Shown: piece by piece, positions 47,721 to 57,040 of the stretch
How the letters are laid out: each line of letters starts with the position of its first letter
Position numbering within the stretch: the first letter of the stretch is position 1
Source: Xenopus tropicalis
Taxonomy: Eukaryota; Chordata; Amphibia; Anura; Pipidae
NCBI RefSeq assembly: GCF_000004195.4
Contig: NC_030681.2
Location: 20,786,482-20,850,481 of the forward strand
Direction of reading: 5' to 3'
Length of the DNA: 64,000 nucleotides
The notes under the pieces: generated by a model
What the model saw: the letters and a program-made list of their open reading frames with translations, nothing else
Told to the model about the DNA's origin: nothing
Database searches by the model: none
Program-made: the position numbers and the translations under genes

Positions 47721-49309
47721 CCCATGCTGTGCTGTTCTGTCAGGGCATTCTCATGTTTTAGAGTCCAAATTACCTGACTGTGGGATGGGACACCCAATGT
47801 GCAGTTGGTTAGACTGAATGGTTGGGTTAGTGCCATAGCATACCTCCCAACGTTTGAAAAGTACAAAAAGGGACAAAAATTATGTGCAAATTTTTGGCCA
47901 CACCCGCTTTATGGCCGCGCCCCAAACAACAAGCCCATTTTACAAAAACACACCTGAAAAGCACACAAGTGCACCAGAAGACAGACAGGGTGGCAATGGC
48001 CCTGGGTGGAGGAGGTGGTATTTCTAAACAATTCCAAAAAAATCTCCAGGGCCGCATGAAGTCACAATGTTTTCTATATTAAAAAAAATGACTCCTTTAT
48101 ACTCCATTCTTTGCTGAAATCAATTGCACTTATTTACTGCCCATACTGCTTTTCCCTTTGCACTCCCTCCCTCAGCTTTTTGACTACCCCCCTCTTGGGT
48201 CAATCTTCTGTCTGGTCCTGCCATTCTTCTTTAGTGTTCATACCTTATCCCTCCACGTTCAACAGTGTAAATCTTTCTTTAAACACCCTCACACACTGGG
48301 CTTTTTTAGCGTTCTGTCAAGCTTCCTTTCCCCAGCTTTGTTCCCCCCTGCATCTTCCTCCCTGAGCTTTCCCAAAACAGAGCGTTTAAGATTATTATTA
48401 TTAACATTTATTTTTAAAGCACCAACATATTCTGCAGCGCTTGTACAATTAAGATAAGAAATTTGCAGTGCTTCAAAAAAGATTTACATTGTTGATGGAG
48501 GAGGCACAAACACTCAAAAGCCATAGCTGGAACAGAAGGAGAATTGAGCCTCCACAATAAAGTTCCCTGCTCTCTGCTCTTCACCGTGATGTCACACACT
48601 CGTCTCTCGTCCCCCTTACGGTGAAAAGAGCAGAGAGCTGGGAACTTTAAATTTGCGAGAGCGGGGCAATTCAGGAACACGGGACATTTAAAAATGAATC
48701 GGGGCAGGGTGCAGAAGTCGGGACAGTGGGGCGGTATGCCATAGTGCTGTTTTGCATATCTCTGGGAGCCAGAGCACACTGAGCATGTGCAGTGCCACTG
48801 ACACTCCTAGCAAAATCCAAAATGGAGAATGCTTACTGTTAAAGAGATGCTGAATGGGTATGCTAGTAGAGTAAGTTCAGTATATAAAATTTCTACCTAT
48901 GTTGATTTTTAGGGTTTAGTTCTCTTTTAAATAGGCTTTTTTGGAAAATGTCTATTGCCACAAACACATCTTGTGGAGCAACCAGACCCTGCAACTGCAC
49001 CCAAAAATAGTTTTTGGGGTTCTCAGGGGAATCTAACTGTATAGAGATAGTGCCTTGTGCTAACATAGGTGATACATGGCACCAGGGAAGTTACAGCAAC
49101 CAATCAGCAATTGTTTCTAACCAGTCTATTATGCTTTCTAGAAAAGCATTGATTGGTTGCAAGTTGAATTTTTTTTTTGTAAAATACCCTCATTAAGTCT
49201 TTCTTTTTGTGTAGACAGGTTTATAGTACTGTTATAACCTTTTAATTGGACTTTGCGGTCAAACCCATGGTTATTAAGTAATAAAATTGCATTTCTTGTT
49301 CTGTTGCAG

Positions 49310-49480
49310 GAAGGGGAAAAGATAATCCAGGATTTCCTTTCCAGAGTAAAAGCTTTGCCTCTGACAGAAATGTCTGAGGAAGAAATAAAGAGCAAGCTGC
49401 AGCAGTTCAGATCTGACGTCCTGGCCAGAAATAACAGTTTTGTCCATGAGGTTATTTCCAGAACAAAACCAGGATTGTAA
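49310..49480 (+). CDS. msh2: MSH2 exon 16, coding end
   Basis: The acceptor is CTGTTGCAG ending at 49309. The 171 coding bases to TAA (49478-49480) equal the human coding length of exon 16. It reads [21 protein letters not shown], then [11 protein letters not shown] and a C-terminal KPGL. This is the end of the helix-turn-helix/dimerisation region of MSH2. Together with exons 7-15 the segments sum to 1726 bp and keep one frame throughout. Confidence 0.97.
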   Translation, partial: EGEKIIQDFLSRVKALPLTEMSEEEIKSKLQQFRSDVLARNNSFVHEVISRTKPGL

Positions 49481-49618
49481 AGTCTGTTTACGCTCTCTAT
49501 AATTCCAGCTGGTTTTTCAGCTGTTTGTATTACTGCATTAGTATTGTTACCTTTGGCTACTTAAAGATATTTACAACTAGAGAGTATGATGGAATAAAAT
49601 GTTTTTCTACAAAAAAAA
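49481..49618 (+). other. msh2: MSH2 3' UTR
   Basis: A short 3' untranslated region follows the TAA. AATAAA lies at 49593-49598, and an A-rich run at 49611-49618 marks the probable cleavage zone. No other polyadenylation hexamer was noticed between the stop and this site. The exact cleavage position is inferred. Confidence 0.75.
49593..49598 (+). terminator. msh2: Poly(A) signal AATAAA of MSH2
   Basis: Canonical AATAAA 113 bases after the stop codon, followed after 12 bases by an A-run. Confidence 0.8.
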
Positions 49619-49744
49619 GTCTCAAATTGTGACATAAGTAACACCCCAACTAAACCTTTAACTTTTAGCCCTGTAAAGAAAGATGATTTGTCTTTCAGAC
49701 ACATTGAACTCATCAGTCAGTTGTCAAGTGTAAAATGTAAAACG

Positions 49745-49992
49745 AGTTGGCAAGCAACACGAAACATGTTTAGTTGGTGCCAAATAAGGGCTATTTTGGC
49801 TATTTGGTAGCCCCTATGTGGACTGGCAGCCTACAGGAGGTTCTGTTTAGCAGTACACCTAGTTATATACAAAAAAAATTTGCCTCCAAGCCAGGAATTC
49901 AAAAATAAGCACCTGCTTTGAGGCCACTGGGAGCAACATCCAAGGGGTTGGGGAGCAACATGTTGCTTATGAGCCACTGGTTGGAAATCACT
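49745..49992 (+). mobile_element. Diverged hAT MITE copy
   Basis: Shares GCCAAATAAGGGCTA, CCAGGAATTCAAAAATAA and CATCCAAGGGGTTGGGGAGC with the elements at 25650 and 63240. The left end is eroded and no duplication is seen. Confidence 0.75.
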
Positions 49993-50169
49993 AAGTTAGA
50001 ACAAAATTACCAGCACAACATGGCGATTCTGTGCAGGGTATCAACCCTGGCAGCTTTATTGTAGAAAAAATTTAATATTTTGGGGGTTGTCCCCTTCGTC
50101 AGACATAACCATTCAGTGAAGCAGTGAATTAATTTATAACACACAGGTAGTGATATGCTAAATTCTAAA

Positions 50170-50432
50170 ATCGGCCAGATCTCGATCGGGCAGGTTAGAA
50201 AATCTAGTCGGATCGGGGAACACATCAACGACCCGATGCAGTCCCCGATCCGACTAGATTTTCTAACCTGGCCGATCAAGATCTGGCCGACCGACTGCAC
50301 CTATGCCCGTCGTTATAATTATCCTTGATTCTCCCGATATCACCCACCCGTAGGTGGGGATATCGGGAGAAGATCCCCTCACTTGGCGACATCGCCAAGC
50401 AAGCGGATCTGCCCCGTGTATGGGGACCTTTA
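50170..50432 (-). mobile_element. AAGGTGGCC-type MITE, inverse, truncated
   Basis: Right end GTGTATGGGGACCTTT. Interior CCCGATATCACCCACCCGTA and GCAGTCCCCGATCCGACTAG. The left half shows a fold-back: TCTAACCTGGCCGATC is preceded by a GATCGGGCAGGTTAGA inverted match at 50190-50210. Confidence 0.75.
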
Positions 50433-52344
50433 GAACAAAACAGAGCCCTGTTTACTATTGCCCAACCCCCCCCCACCATGGATTCAGCAATTCAATAATG
50501 ACCATCATGCTGCAGCACCAAATGATATGAATTCTCTAACCCTAATCATGATTCTCGTCAAACGTTATTAACGTTCATGGTTTTTATCTGTGATTCAAGT
50601 TTTTTTAAATTTGTCTTAAAAAATCGTGAATTTGAATCATTATTTTAAAAAAAGCAAATTTTTGATAAGTGAAAAAACGTGAATAGAAAACTTTCAAAGC
50701 CTTCAAGGTCAGTTGGAAGTCAGTGGGAACTACTATGTTAATTTGAATTAGAAAGTATGCAGAAGTGTATGAATTTCAGGTATTCAGTTTTTTAATTGGT
50801 TTTATCAATGGTGTTTTTTTTTTTTTTATTCTGATTTTTTAATAAACAAGTTAACATTTGCATTTTTTAAATTTGAAATTTAATATAAAAATGACACTAA
50901 TTTTGATTAATAAGCCTCCGCGTGTATTGCACCTCTTTGTTTTCTGGCATGGCTACGGTTATCCGTAAGTTCTACAAATATTCTCTATACTCTGTAGGTG
51001 TGGATGGCGCGGCTGCTAATGGGGCTGCAGAATCTAATTGCAAATATAGCTCCACCTTCACCCTTAGTCAGATTTATTGGTTGCAACATGCGTAATCACT
51101 TATCAATCTTAATGTCAGAATTGACTTTTAAAGGTGTAGTTTATCTTTAACTCTGAGTATATTATAGAATCTCCTGCCCTTCACATGCATTATAGAGACT
51201 TCATTTGCACAGTGGGTTTTATTTTGAGACATATTTGCTGCTGCTGCCATGATTGTCATTACTATTTTGCTATCCAGAAAGTATTGTGGCTATCCAGATG
51301 CAGAGATGTATTTCAAGATATTCCAATGATATTCAAAAGCTTCTTTATTTAGCAAAGATATATTAATAATCTCATATAATGTCATTGCAGTGTATCATAA
51401 GGTCTTTTGGTTCAATGGGCAGAATACTGAGAATAGCAATGAGTTTTACCCAGAAACCCAGCAGAAGGACTTCTTACAATTGAGGAAGATGGTAAAGGTA
51501 GATATAAATATATACATGTTTTTGTACCAAAATGAAGTATAATTAAAGGATATGTAAAGCCTACATTTGCCTACAATGTATATCAGTTGGGCACGTCTTC
51601 CCCATCCAAATGGCATTATGTGTACTGCATATATCCCCTCTGTTTGCCAGCACCATCGCATTTTCCTAAAGCAAATAGCAGCTTTCACCATGTGGCCATA
51701 ATAACCTCTGGAGAACCGGTGTGGCAGGTATTGGAGAGTTTCAAAGAGGCTGTTCACTGATTTTTTTTGTGTGTGGGGTTTACATGTCCTTTAAGCCGGT
51801 ACTATACCGCAGAAGCCAAGAGCCTATTGATCTTACTGTACGCTGTATTGGGATTAGGCAGAAGAGGGAGCCCAGAGGGGTATGGCAAAAGCATACACAT
51901 TCCTTGCAGTCCCCTAGCAGGATCAAAGCAGTGCAGTAGTGCAAGGCAGTAGTGCTAACCATTGCACCACCATACTGTCCTAGTAAACCCTGGAAAAGAA
52001 GCTATGGCTATTGAACTGAGGAAAGAAAGAAAGAAAGAAACCTAGTCCACTCAATATTCCCAAGATATCACTTTCCCTACTCAATATTGGAAAAGCAAAT
52101 TCTGTGTCAGGATATATTTGTATAAAAATAAATTATAAAAAAATATACAAAATAAGGATTTGTAAATATGTGTTTTAAACAGTAAAGCATTTCACTGGGA
52201 TACACCCGTCACTCTTGGGGTAAGATACCCCCTTGTGATTACTGAGGTGCAATACTGTTTATATTAAGTCCTCTGCTTGTTCCGGTTCAGTGGACTAATG
52301 TGTCATCCCTTGGTGCATAAATTTAAGCTAGGCTGGAAACTTAT

Positions 52345-52530
52345 GAAGCTGTCGGGATACAGTCTGACGTTGGCGGAGAAGGTGCACCTGGGAATTATTT
52401 GTGCTGTCGGGATACAATCTGACGTTGGCGGAGAAGGTGCACCTGGGAATTATTTGTGCTGTCGGGATACAATCTGACGTTGAAGGAGAAGGTGCACCTG
52501 GGAATTATTTGTGCTGTCTGGATACAACTC
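52345..52530 (+). repeat. 57-bp minisatellite (about 3 units)
   Basis: GCTGTCGGGATACA.TCTGACG units start at about 52347, 52404 and 52461, each with GAGAAGGTGCACCTGGGAAT. A fourth partial unit begins at about 52518. The unit length is a multiple of three, so open frames persist; no coding evidence. Confidence 0.9.
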
Positions 52531-52596
52531 CCAGTATCTCCAATCATTGCCACTCCTGCAACTATATCTGTATCCATCAGCCTGTACCTTTATCTT

Positions 52597-52782
52597 CTAA
52601 GGTTGCACAGGATTTGGTGTATCCATAATTTGCCTTACTTTCTTCTCATCTTCTTCAATATATTTAGTCGTCATTAGAAAAAAGACAACTCCGATCAAAG
52701 CCACGGATGAGCAAATCGTGAGAACGATCTCTGTACTGTACTGGGACATGTATGGTCTGGCTCTATTTAGTCTTTCAAAAAT
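52597..52782 (-). CDS. Spinster-like last exon (TM12 and C-tail)
   Basis: 186 bp from acceptor TCCAACAG to the stop TAG (52599-52597), 61 sense codons and no internal stop. It reads IFERLNRARPYMSQYSTEI, then a hydrophobic TM helix (VALIGVVFFLM), then KYIEEDEKKVRQ. Family members end with a TM helix followed by a charged IE.DR..A....Q tail, so topology and charge agree although identity is low. Confidence 0.6.
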   Translation of the reverse strand: MFERLNRARPYMSQYSTEIVLTICSSVALIGVVFFLMTTKYIEEDEKKVRQIMDTPNPVQP

Positions 52783-52928
52783 CTGTTGGACAAATGAAAA
52801 CAGTAGAAATGAAACACTGCCTTTTCATAAACAGGTTAATACTGTGGCCCATTACAACAAAGAGCAAATGTCAAATGCATTATCCCTCCTTATTGTATAG
52901 TTTCTAAAGGTAAAAAGATAGTACTTAC

Positions 52929-52970
52929 CCATTGCAAGAGGTATGTAACCCGGGTTGGAAGTGTGGTCGT
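52929..52970 (-). CDS. Spinster-like short exon (LPTR motif)
   Basis: 42 bp, phase 0; acceptor TTTTTCCAG and donor GTAAGT. It encodes TTTLPTRVTYLLQW, matching the SPNS VIPTRR.TA...Q segment. It lies 1.4 kb from the preceding exon. The following family exon (SHLLGDAGSPYLIG, TM11) was not found in the 146 bases before the next acceptor. Confidence 0.5.
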
Positions 52971-53280
52971 CTGGAAAAAGAGAACAGAATTTTGAGATGT
53001 AAGGATTTTGGCAATTATAATTAAATTATACATACAATTAGGGGACAACCGTCAAATCAAAGTATTGCTTTGTGCTCTTTTCTTAGGGCTGTTCTATCTG
53101 AGATATTTAGCAATATATATGTGGAACCATGAAGGTCTGCATGTTATCATGTACAGTAGCCCTGTAGCAAAATGTTGCTTCATGCATTGGCATTCGAATT
53201 AAGTCCACACAACAGGATACTGGCACAAGGGGAGATTCCTTGCCCACAGCAAGGGACAAATCTTCCCATTTACCAATACC

Positions 53281-53766
53281 CTAAGGCTAGTGCCACACGC
53301 AGCTGATTCTCGGCCTGCTGAAAAATGCAGAGGACCAGCCCCTACGCTGGGACCAGCCTCCTACCTTGCCTACATCCAGAAACTTTGTCTCCACCCGGGT
53401 GCAGGCATAAGTGGCAGATATCAGTCAAAAAAAGCGTGAGTTTGCATTTCACAGCCGATATTCGCCACGTCTGCCTGCATCCGGGTGGAGACAGTGCTTC
53501 CGCGTGCAGCCAAGGTAGCCTGGTGCCAGTGTAGGGACATAGGGGTATATTTATTATGCTGTGTAGAAAGTGGAGTGAAGCATTACTGGGGATGTTGCCC
53601 AGGGCAACCAATCAGCAATTAGATTTCAACAGTTAGAAAACAAAAGTAAAACATCTGATTGGCTGCTATGAGCAACATCACCGGTAATGTTTCACTGTAC
53701 TTTTTATACAGCATAATAAATATTCCCCTAAATCTCAGAATCAGCTCCATGTGGCACTAGCCTAAA
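53281..53766 (+). mobile_element. MITE with GCTAGTGCCACA termini, carrying a nested MITE
   Basis: Ends TAAGGCTAGTGCCACACGCA and ATGTGGCACTAGCCTAAA. Internal inverted CACCCGGGTGCAGGC and GCATCCGGGTGGAGA. The GGGGTATATTTAT hairpin MITE (53540-53730) is nested in it. It lies in the long intron between Spinster-like exons at 52970 and 54397. Confidence 0.8.
53540..53730. mobile_element. Hairpin MITE (nested copy)
   Basis: Ends AGGGGTATATTTATTATGCT and AGCATAATAAATATTCCCCT. Same family as 27826, 46667 and 60324. Confidence 0.85.
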
Positions 53767-54036
53767 GGGCCTGTACAAAACATACTTTTTACCTATTGTT
53801 TTAATCACAATATATGGCTATTGCTATTTCATAACTATTTCACACTCTGTTGAGGCTCCTTCGTGTTTGATTATTAGAAGGTAGATCATTAGATTAGATC
53901 TGTGCACTTGCACAAATAATCCCTCTAGATAATGGACTCCTGCTTATTAAACAGTGTCAGAAATGAGTAAATAACTCACAAATACTTCACAAAACCCTAA
54001 CACAGAATAGCTCCAATTTTCCTCTTTGTGTATCTT

Positions 54037-54224
54037 AAGGTGGCCATACACAGGCTCATTTAAGCTGCAGATAACAGTCCTTTAGACTGATTCAGCAGCT
54101 TATCTGCCCCTGTATGGGAACCAGTGACGGGCCTACCCAACCAGCATCTGGCTTGAAATCAGCCGGATCTTGATTGGGAAAAGACCTCGCCAAACAAGCG
54201 AACTTTACAGCGTATGCCCACCCT
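54037..54224 (+). mobile_element. AAGGTGGCC-type MITE (short copy)
   Basis: Ends AAGGTGGCCATACACAGG and GCGTATGCCCACCCT. The internal sequence is shorter than in other copies. Confidence 0.8.
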
Positions 54225-54396
54225 AAGAACCAACACAGACTCTAAACTAAAAAAAAGTATGTCCAGCACAAGCCAATTCATTGAACTCAAGTCAAGACGA
54301 AGGTATAAGATATAAAACCAATGCAGTAGCACTGGAACTTATGCAACTATCTGTATGAGACATTACAAGCACAGGAAAGGAAGCTGAATACGTTAC

Positions 54397-54462
54397 CAGT
54401 ATGATTTCGTTTATAGGGACCTGGTTCACAGACAGACAAATCCCACTTAAAAAGAGGAAAAC
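54397..54462 (-). CDS. Spinster-like exon (TM10 region)
   Basis: 66 bp, phase 0 at both ends; acceptor TCTCTACAG and donor GTAACG. It reads VFLFLSGICLSVNQVPINEI, aligning with the family segment (I.IF.GETLL..NWAI.ADIL). The family Trp after Asn is replaced by Gln and the Asp by Glu, so conserved positions are changing although the frame is kept. Confidence 0.58.
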
Positions 54463-54580
54463 CTGTAGAGAAAAAGATGGGAGAACAGTTGGGTTAGATA
54501 ATTCTTGTTTTATAGAGGTAAACTATTACATATGTACTAATATTTTCTATTAAGTATTCACTCAATTCCATAATACTCAC

Positions 54581-54770
54581 TTGGGCTGCAATGAGGTTTA
54601 TCCTTATAAGGAAAATGCTCAAGTAGAGAAGGGGAACAGCCAGCAGAAGTACAATGGTGCAAAGTTTCGGATCTTCTCGTGGATTCGCTTTTCGGCGATT
54701 GTAACAGAACACTGTGCCCAACATAATTCCAATCACAAGAGACAGGCATTTGCCAAATTCATATAGCATG
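54581..54770 (-). CDS. Spinster-like exon (TM8-TM9 region)
   Basis: 190 bp; acceptor TTTTATAG and donor GTGAGT. Its first base completes a split Asn codon, then MLYEFGKCLSLVIGIMLGTV, then NPREDPKLC, then a hydrophobic helix ending LIAAQ. NPR.DPL.C with a following helix is a clear SPNS landmark. The exon is open and in phase with both neighbours. Confidence 0.7.
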
Positions 54771-55183
54771 CTATAAAAAACAATAGAGATTAAATAGACA
54801 CATTGATGAAATAAACATAAAGTGCAATCTGATATATTGTTTAAGCATGTAACAATTATAATCCATTTTTGTGCTCTTTTTAAAGGTTATGAGGAAAAGT
54901 CAATAGGTAGTGAGAATTAGCTCTTACATATACCTACTAACTAGAAATATCGTGGACAGATAATAATATTAGACTTATTTTTTATATAGTTACAATTATT
55001 GTGTTATACATCTGAGCATATTTTCTGATTATCAGTAAATGTTTAGGGTTTGTCAGCCATGATTTAAAGAAAGCTTCACCCAATAATAGTTACTTGTAAA
55101 CACAGGAATAATCAGCAAATTTCATATACTTTAGTGTGACAAGAGAAAGGATAAGCCAAGTAGAGAATGAAATAGGGACCTAC

Positions 55184-55327
55184 TTGTGATCCAAACTGAT
55201 ACCAAGGATGCCATTTGGCTGTTGCTCTGTGTTGACTCTCTCCATTAGGGTGGGAATCCAGTGAAATACACCTTTAGTAGCAAAAGAAGCAGCTCCAAAT
55301 CCGATAACAGAGAAATTCAAGCTGCGG
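55184..55327 (-). CDS. Spinster-like exon (TM7 region)
   Basis: 144 bp; acceptor CTATTTCAG and donor GTAGGT. It reads RSLNFSVIGFGAASFATKG, then HWIPTLMERVN. This matches the SPNS segment following the cytoplasmic loop (S..LGF.AV.F.TG....W.P). It begins with one base of a split codon, so it needs a partner ending two bases into a codon. The strong upstream donor at 55653 does not provide that; the cryptic one at 55669/55668 does. Confidence 0.65.
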
Positions 55328-55652
55328 CTGAAATAGGATAGATCATAAATAAAATGTGTGAATAAAACAACATATTTCTTTCTCTTGATTTTTGTTTCTC
55401 ATTAGACGACCAGTAACCCTTTCAACGTTAAAAATGTTGACACAAGTTATTTCAATCTAAAACGTGTAATAATGCTTCCTCCGAAATGGAAATCTTTAGT
55501 CGAATTTCATTGGTTTGCTTATACGCATCCGAAAACCTTTAATATCTTGTAAAAGCTATTTCTTTCCTCTCTGGGCAACTTCAAGCCACTTCAGAAAGTG
55601 ATGCTTATGTCTTCCCACTGGCCTTTATTATATTCATATATGTTTCACTTAC

Positions 55653-55722
55653 CCGTAGTGCCATTCACCACATGGAACCGTAAAGGCCAATCAGAATTGG
55701 TCCAAAAATGGTCCCCACGACA
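55653..55722 (-). CDS. Spinster-like exon with premature TGA
   Basis: 70 bp; acceptor TATTACAG and a very good donor GTAAGT at 55652. It reads VVGTIFGPILIGLYGSMW, then TGA (55667-55665), then MALR, where the family has W.WALR at the exon end. A weaker internal donor (GTGAAT at 55668) would remove the stop and would be in phase with the exon at 55327. So either this is a nonsense lesion, or a cryptic donor rescues the frame while dropping WALR. Confidence 0.6.
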
Positions 55723-55867
55723 CTGTAATAGAAATAAGTGCAAGGAATAAACACATGGGTCTCAGAAAATGTGCTTCAAACTAATTAATATTCCAAGTTG
55801 CCATGTTGGGATGAAGACACACACACAATGAACCATATCACACTAACACAAAGGAATGGGAACTTAC

Positions 55868-56025
55868 CATCCAATAGAATAAAGGATGTAAAATATGCAC
55901 TGCATTTTAATCCGATCTCTGCTATCAAAAAGATCCGCGATCATCAGAGGAGCAGCAGTTATATAACTGGTTCTTACTGAGTTTAATGAGCTTTGCAAGC
56001 AGAGTAAGGTCCAAAATCCGAAACT
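55868..56025 (-). CDS. Spinster-like exon (TM4-TM5 region)
   Basis: 158 bp; acceptor CCTTTAG and donor GTAAGT. The whole exon is open and in phase with both neighbours. SFGFWTLLCL matches the family HFWLLLL segment. SYITAAPLMIADLF matches the SYSTIAPT.IADLF hallmark. IFYILYSIG matches FYFAIPVG. This is the best conserved exon and the main basis for the family assignment. Confidence 0.75.
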
Positions 56026-56176
56026 CTAAAGGATCAGAAAGATACCAAACATTTAATGCATCGATAGGATTCAGAATGAACAATACTCAGTGTAGTGCAG
56101 GTTACTGGTATTATAAGATTAGGGAAATGGCACTACTGGCATTTGCTCAAAGAACAAATAGGAAATCAAATTTTAC

Positions 56177-56292
56177 CTTTGCTGGCAGGAATGAACTGAC
56201 AGTGGAGAATATCGTCCGTGCAGTAACAGCTCCACATGTTATGTGTATACTAGAGTATGCACCCCATAAAAATGCAAACAGGGATGCAATTC
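56177..56292 (-). CDS. Spinster-like exon (TM2-TM3 region)
   Basis: 116 bp; acceptor CTGTATAG and donor GTAAAA on the - strand. It begins with two bases of a split codon, then reads a hydrophobic ASLFAFLWGAY followed by ITCGAVTARTIFSTVSSFLP. The second part aligns without gaps to the SPNS segment ending SSFIP. The family GDRYNRK signature expected just before it is degraded to GAYSSIH, a sign of relaxed constraint or of a distant paralogue. Confidence 0.6.
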
Positions 56293-56410
56293 CTATACAG
56301 AGAAACATACATATTGTTGAGATAGAAAAAAAGAAGTTTGTGAGGCGAATTGTTAGTAACTAACAAAACAGTTAAGAACAGAAGGTAACCTGATTTAATC
56401 AACAGTGAGA

Positions 56411-56727
56411 AATAAGGGCAAGGGCACACGGGGCGGGTTGTGTGGATAAGCGCTGCCTGACAATCCTTCCCTATGATTAAAAAAATCTTCTAGTTGTGCC
56501 TGCACCCAGAAGCACTGCATCCGCCGGGGTACAGGCATACCCAGCCGATATCCGCCCACAAACGGCAAGTCTCTCCTCTATTGGTAGGTACTGGCTGGGT
56601 GTGTCTGCACCCGGGAAGATTCAGTGCTTCTGGGTACAGGCCCAACTAGAAGACTTTTTAATCATAGGGGAGGATTGGCAGCCTGTGCTTGTCGGCACAA
56701 TCCGCCCTGTGTGCCCTTGCCCTAAAG
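56411..56727 (+). mobile_element. MITE with AGGGCAAGGGCACAC termini
   Basis: Ends AGGGCAAGGGCACACGGG and CTGTGTGCCCTTGCCCTAA. The interior is symmetric (GACAATCCTTCCCTATGATT facing AATCATAGGGGAGGATTG). GC-rich middle. Confidence 0.85.
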
Positions 56728-56747
56728 GCAGATATTATTATAGCTAC

Positions 56748-57040
56748 TTAAAGAAAAACTATACCCCCACAATGAATACGTAACCAACAGATAGTCTATA
56801 TCATGTTAAGTGACCTATTAAAGAATCTCGCCAAACTGAAATATATATATATATATATATATCAGTAAATATTGCCCTTTTACATCCTTTCCCTTGAGCC
56901 GCCATTTAGTGATGGGACTACTAAAAAAATAAATATTTGTATGAAAATGGTTTGTTTAGATGAAGCAGGGTTTTACATATGTGTATGCAATATATTTTTA
57001 TAGAGACGTTCATTGTTTGGAGGGTATAGTTTTCCTTTAA
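56748..57040 (+). mobile_element. TTAA-type MITE (AAAACTATACCCC family)
   Basis: TTAAAGAAAAACTATACCCC at the left, GGGTATAGTTTTCCTTTAA at the right. It contains (TA)n at about 56841-56861 and is related to 3432-4155. Confidence 0.85.

Larger units (their letters stand above)
47050..49309 (+). other. msh2: MSH2 intron 15
   Basis: A 2.26-kb GT-AG intron with a hAT element (47270-47720) and a short repeat fragment (48396-48455, CATTTATTTTTAAAGCACCA to TTCTGCAGCGCTTGTACAAT). I recognise nothing certain in 47730-48395 or 48460-49309. Confidence 0.85.
49619..52596. other. Intergenic region between MSH2 and the Spinster-like gene
   Basis: Tail-to-tail interval of about 3 kb. It contains a hAT copy (49745-49992), an inverse truncated MITE (50170-50432), a (GAAA)n run at 52018-52041 and a 57-bp minisatellite (52345-52530). 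I recognise no exon in 50433-52017. Confidence 0.75.
52597..56292 (-). pseudogene. Spinster (SPNS)-like MFS transporter gene, reduced or decaying
   Basis: Eight - strand exons with GT-AG borders align in order with the SPNS lysophospholipid/sphingolipid transporter family: 56292-56177, 56025-55868, 55722-55653, 55327-55184, 54770-54581, 54462-54397, 52970-52929 and 52782-52597 (stop TAG at 52599-52597). Recognisable landmarks are SSFLP, GFWTLL..SY.TAAPLMIADLF, ASFATKG..WIPTL, NPREDPKLC and LPTR. Phases agree between most neighbouring exons. Three defects are visible: an in-frame TGA at 55667-55665 in the exon matching W..ALR; no exon for the TM6/cytoplasmic-loop region between 55327 and 55653; and no exon for the TM11 region between 52970 and 52782. 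The stretches between exons hold no recognised repeats apart from short AT-rich tracts. The N-terminal start is not established. The gene is convergent with MSH2, about 3 kb away. Confidence 0.72.

Noticed and set aside
55986..56363. 125-codon + strand frame
   Set aside because: It is antisense to the Spinster-like exons at 55868-56025 and 56177-56292, which have splice sites and family similarity.
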